From positions 372,001 through 436,000 of the forward strand of contig NZ_JANAVO010000001.1 of assembly GCF_024213555.1 (NCBI RefSeq): a stretch of 64,000 nucleotides of DNA, in the 5' to 3' direction. Positions 62,965-64,000 of this stretch are shown here, in pieces. How positions within the stretch are numbered: the stretch's first letter is position 1; the number at the start of each line of letters is the position of its first letter. The stretch is from Allokutzneria sp. A3M-2-11 16 (lineage in GTDB: Bacteria > Actinomycetota > Actinomycetes > Mycobacteriales > Pseudonocardiaceae). A model generated the notes under the pieces. The model made no database searches. It was not told the DNA's origin and saw only the letters and a program-made list of their open reading frames with translations. Position numbers and translations under genes: made by a program.

Positions 62965-63971
62965 GAACGCTCCGGCTTCTGCTTGCGGCCCAGCAGTTCC
63001 GCGACCATCTCGCGCGGCTCGATCTCACCGTCGCACAGCCGCTGCACGGCCTCGGTGATCGGCATCTCGACGCCGTTGCGGGTGGCCAGCTCCCGGATCG
63101 ACGAGCAGGACTTCACGCCCTCGGCGACCTGTCCGTGCGCGGCCTCCTGCGCCTGCGCCAGGGTCTCCCCCCGGCCGAGCCGCTCGCCGAAGCTGCGGTT
63201 GCGCGACAGCGGCGAGGAGCACGTCGCGACCAGGTCACCGAGCCCGGCCAGCCCGGCGAAGGTCAACGGGTCCGCGCCGAGCGCGGCGCCGAGCCTGCTG
63301 GTCTCCGCCAGCCCCCTGGTGATCAGCGAGGCCGCGGTGTTGGTGCCGAAGCCCAGCCCGACCGCGATGCCGCAGGCCAGCGCGATCACGTTCTTGCAGG
63401 CGCCACCCAGCTCGCAGCCCACCACGTCGGTGATCGTGTAGGGCCGGAAGTACCCGGTGGCGCAGGCGCGCTGCAGTTGCACGGCGCGGTCGTGGTCGGG
63501 GCAGGCGATGACCGTGGCGGTCGGTTGCCGCACCGCGATCTCCATCGCCAGGTTCGGCCCGGAGACCACCGCGACCTGCTCCTCCGGCACCCCGGCGACC
63601 TCGCGCACGACCTCGCTGATCCGCTTCAGGGTGCCCAGCTCCACGCCCTTGGAGAGGCTGACCAGGGTGACCCCGGGCGGCAGCAGCTCCCGCCAGCCCG
63701 CCAGGTTCTCCCGCAGGTGCTGGCTCGGCAGGCTCAGCACGACCACCTCGGCGCCGTCCAGCGCGGCCTCGGCGTCCACAGTGGACTTGAGCCGCTCCGG
63801 CAGGGTGATCCCGGGGAGGCGGTCGGGGTTCTCCGCGCGCTGGTTGATCGCGTCGGCCACCTCGGCCCGGCGCGCCCACAGCGTCACGTCCCGGCCGGCG
63901 TCGGCGAGCACCTTGGCGAAGGTCGTGCCCCAGGAACCCGCGCCGAGAACGGCGATGCGCTGCGCGCTCAC
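62961..63971 (-). CDS. gpsA: Glycerol-3-phosphate dehydrogenase [NAD(P)+] GpsA
   Basis: 336 residues. Makes sn-glycerol-3-phosphate for phospholipids. [19 protein letters not shown] binds the cofactor; [24 protein letters not shown] (catalytic lysine) and [17 protein letters not shown] are in place. GTG at 63971 overlaps the stop of the gene upstream (GTGA). Conserved next to ddl in actinobacteria, here separated by an inserted sulfur and flavin region. Confidence 0.97.
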   Translation of the reverse strand: MSAQRIAVLGAGSWGTTFAKVLADAGRDVTLWARRAEVADAINQRAENPDRLPGITLPERLKSTVDAEAALDGAEVVVLSLPSQHLRENLAGWRELLPPGVTLVSLSKGVELGTLKRISEVVREVAGVPEEQVAVVSGPNLAMEIAVRQPTATVIACPDHDRAVQLQRACATGYFRPYTITDVVGCELGGACKNVIALACGIAVGLGFGTNTAASLITRGLAETSRLGAALGADPLTFAGLAGLGDLVATCSSPLSRNRSFGERLGRGETLAQAQEAAHGQVAEGVKSCSSIRELATRNGVEMPITEAVQRLCDGEIEPREMVAELLGRKQKPERS

Positions 63972-64000
63972 TCGCCCTCCTGCTTGTCCTTGCGGGCCTT
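63968..64000 (-). CDS. C-terminal end of an upstream gene (probably acyltransferase PlsC)
   Basis: Only the last ten codons are visible, reading [10 protein letters not shown] and a stop that overlaps the gpsA GTG. By gene order in actinobacteria this is usually a 1-acyl-glycerol-3-phosphate acyltransferase (PlsC), which would pair well with gpsA, but the visible residues alone do not prove it. Confidence 0.4.
   Translation of the reverse strand, partial: KARKDKQEGE

Overview
The window is chromosomal DNA of a high-GC actinomycete, most probably a member of the Pseudonocardiaceae (Saccharothrix, Actinosynnema, Lentzea or Amycolatopsis type). This is inferred from strong G/C at third codon positions, many GTG starts, actinobacterial gene order (amtB-glnK-glnD-ffh; smc-ftsY; coaD, sepIVA, yceD, rpmF, rnc, mutM; rsmD, pyc, recG, DAK protein, rpmB, ung, thiL, ddl, gpsA), a mycothiol-dependent isomerase-family protein, an F420-type reductase remnant and a DUF3558/PPE-like cluster. 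No tRNA, rRNA, CRISPR array, transposase or prophage was recognised.

Layout. 1-5756: nitrogen sensing and SRP (partial ffh, a P-loop kinase-like gene, glnD, glnK, amtB) behind a probable GlnR site. 5930-7485: a PadR repressor and an NmrA-like oxidoreductase with a double operator between them. 7487-12091: ftsY, then anmK with a sodium:solute symporter and a small GNAT-like protein. 12103-19776: a FAD oxidoreductase, two tandem Cys-containing membrane proteins, smc, a winged-helix protein and acylphosphatase. 19844-24040: a CAP-domain protein, a Pro/Thr-rich protein, a maleylpyruvate-isomerase-like protein and a three-gene ESX-substrate-like operon. 24164-30245: kdpDE without the pump, asnB and a LysR-type protein made of the DNA-binding domain only. 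30352-35833: mutM, rnc, rpmF, yceD, sepIVA, a secreted RNase, coaD and rsmD. 36041-46228: MFS transporter, arginase-family enzyme, pyc, a lectin-like propeller, duplicated small secreted proteins and recG. 46254-57459: DAK protein, rpmB, ung, a hydrolase-like gene, gamma-carbonic anhydrase, DUF4132, thiL, a RAM-domain protein, DUF3515 and ddl. 57529-64000: GAF protein, MocR regulator with a flavin-binding PPOX protein, a decayed mosaic of three genes, cysteine dioxygenase, a cystathionine gamma-lyase-type enzyme and gpsA.

Most of the window is housekeeping backbone. The unusual signals are at finer scale: (1) an 11-bp palindrome, TCCAC(A/T)GTGGA, present at least ten times, inside genes in several reading frames and once between genes; (2) two copies of a roughly 110-bp element with GTCTTCAAG inverted ends, each sitting between convergent genes; (3) fusion of TetR, FAD-monooxygenase and deazaflavin-reductase remnants at 60098-61177; (4) a fossil of the recG 3' end trapped between duplicated secreted-protein genes; (5) a probable CTG start codon; (6) an orphan ESX-substrate operon; (7) an HTH-only LysR protein. 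I did not find a complete new defence or biosynthetic system.
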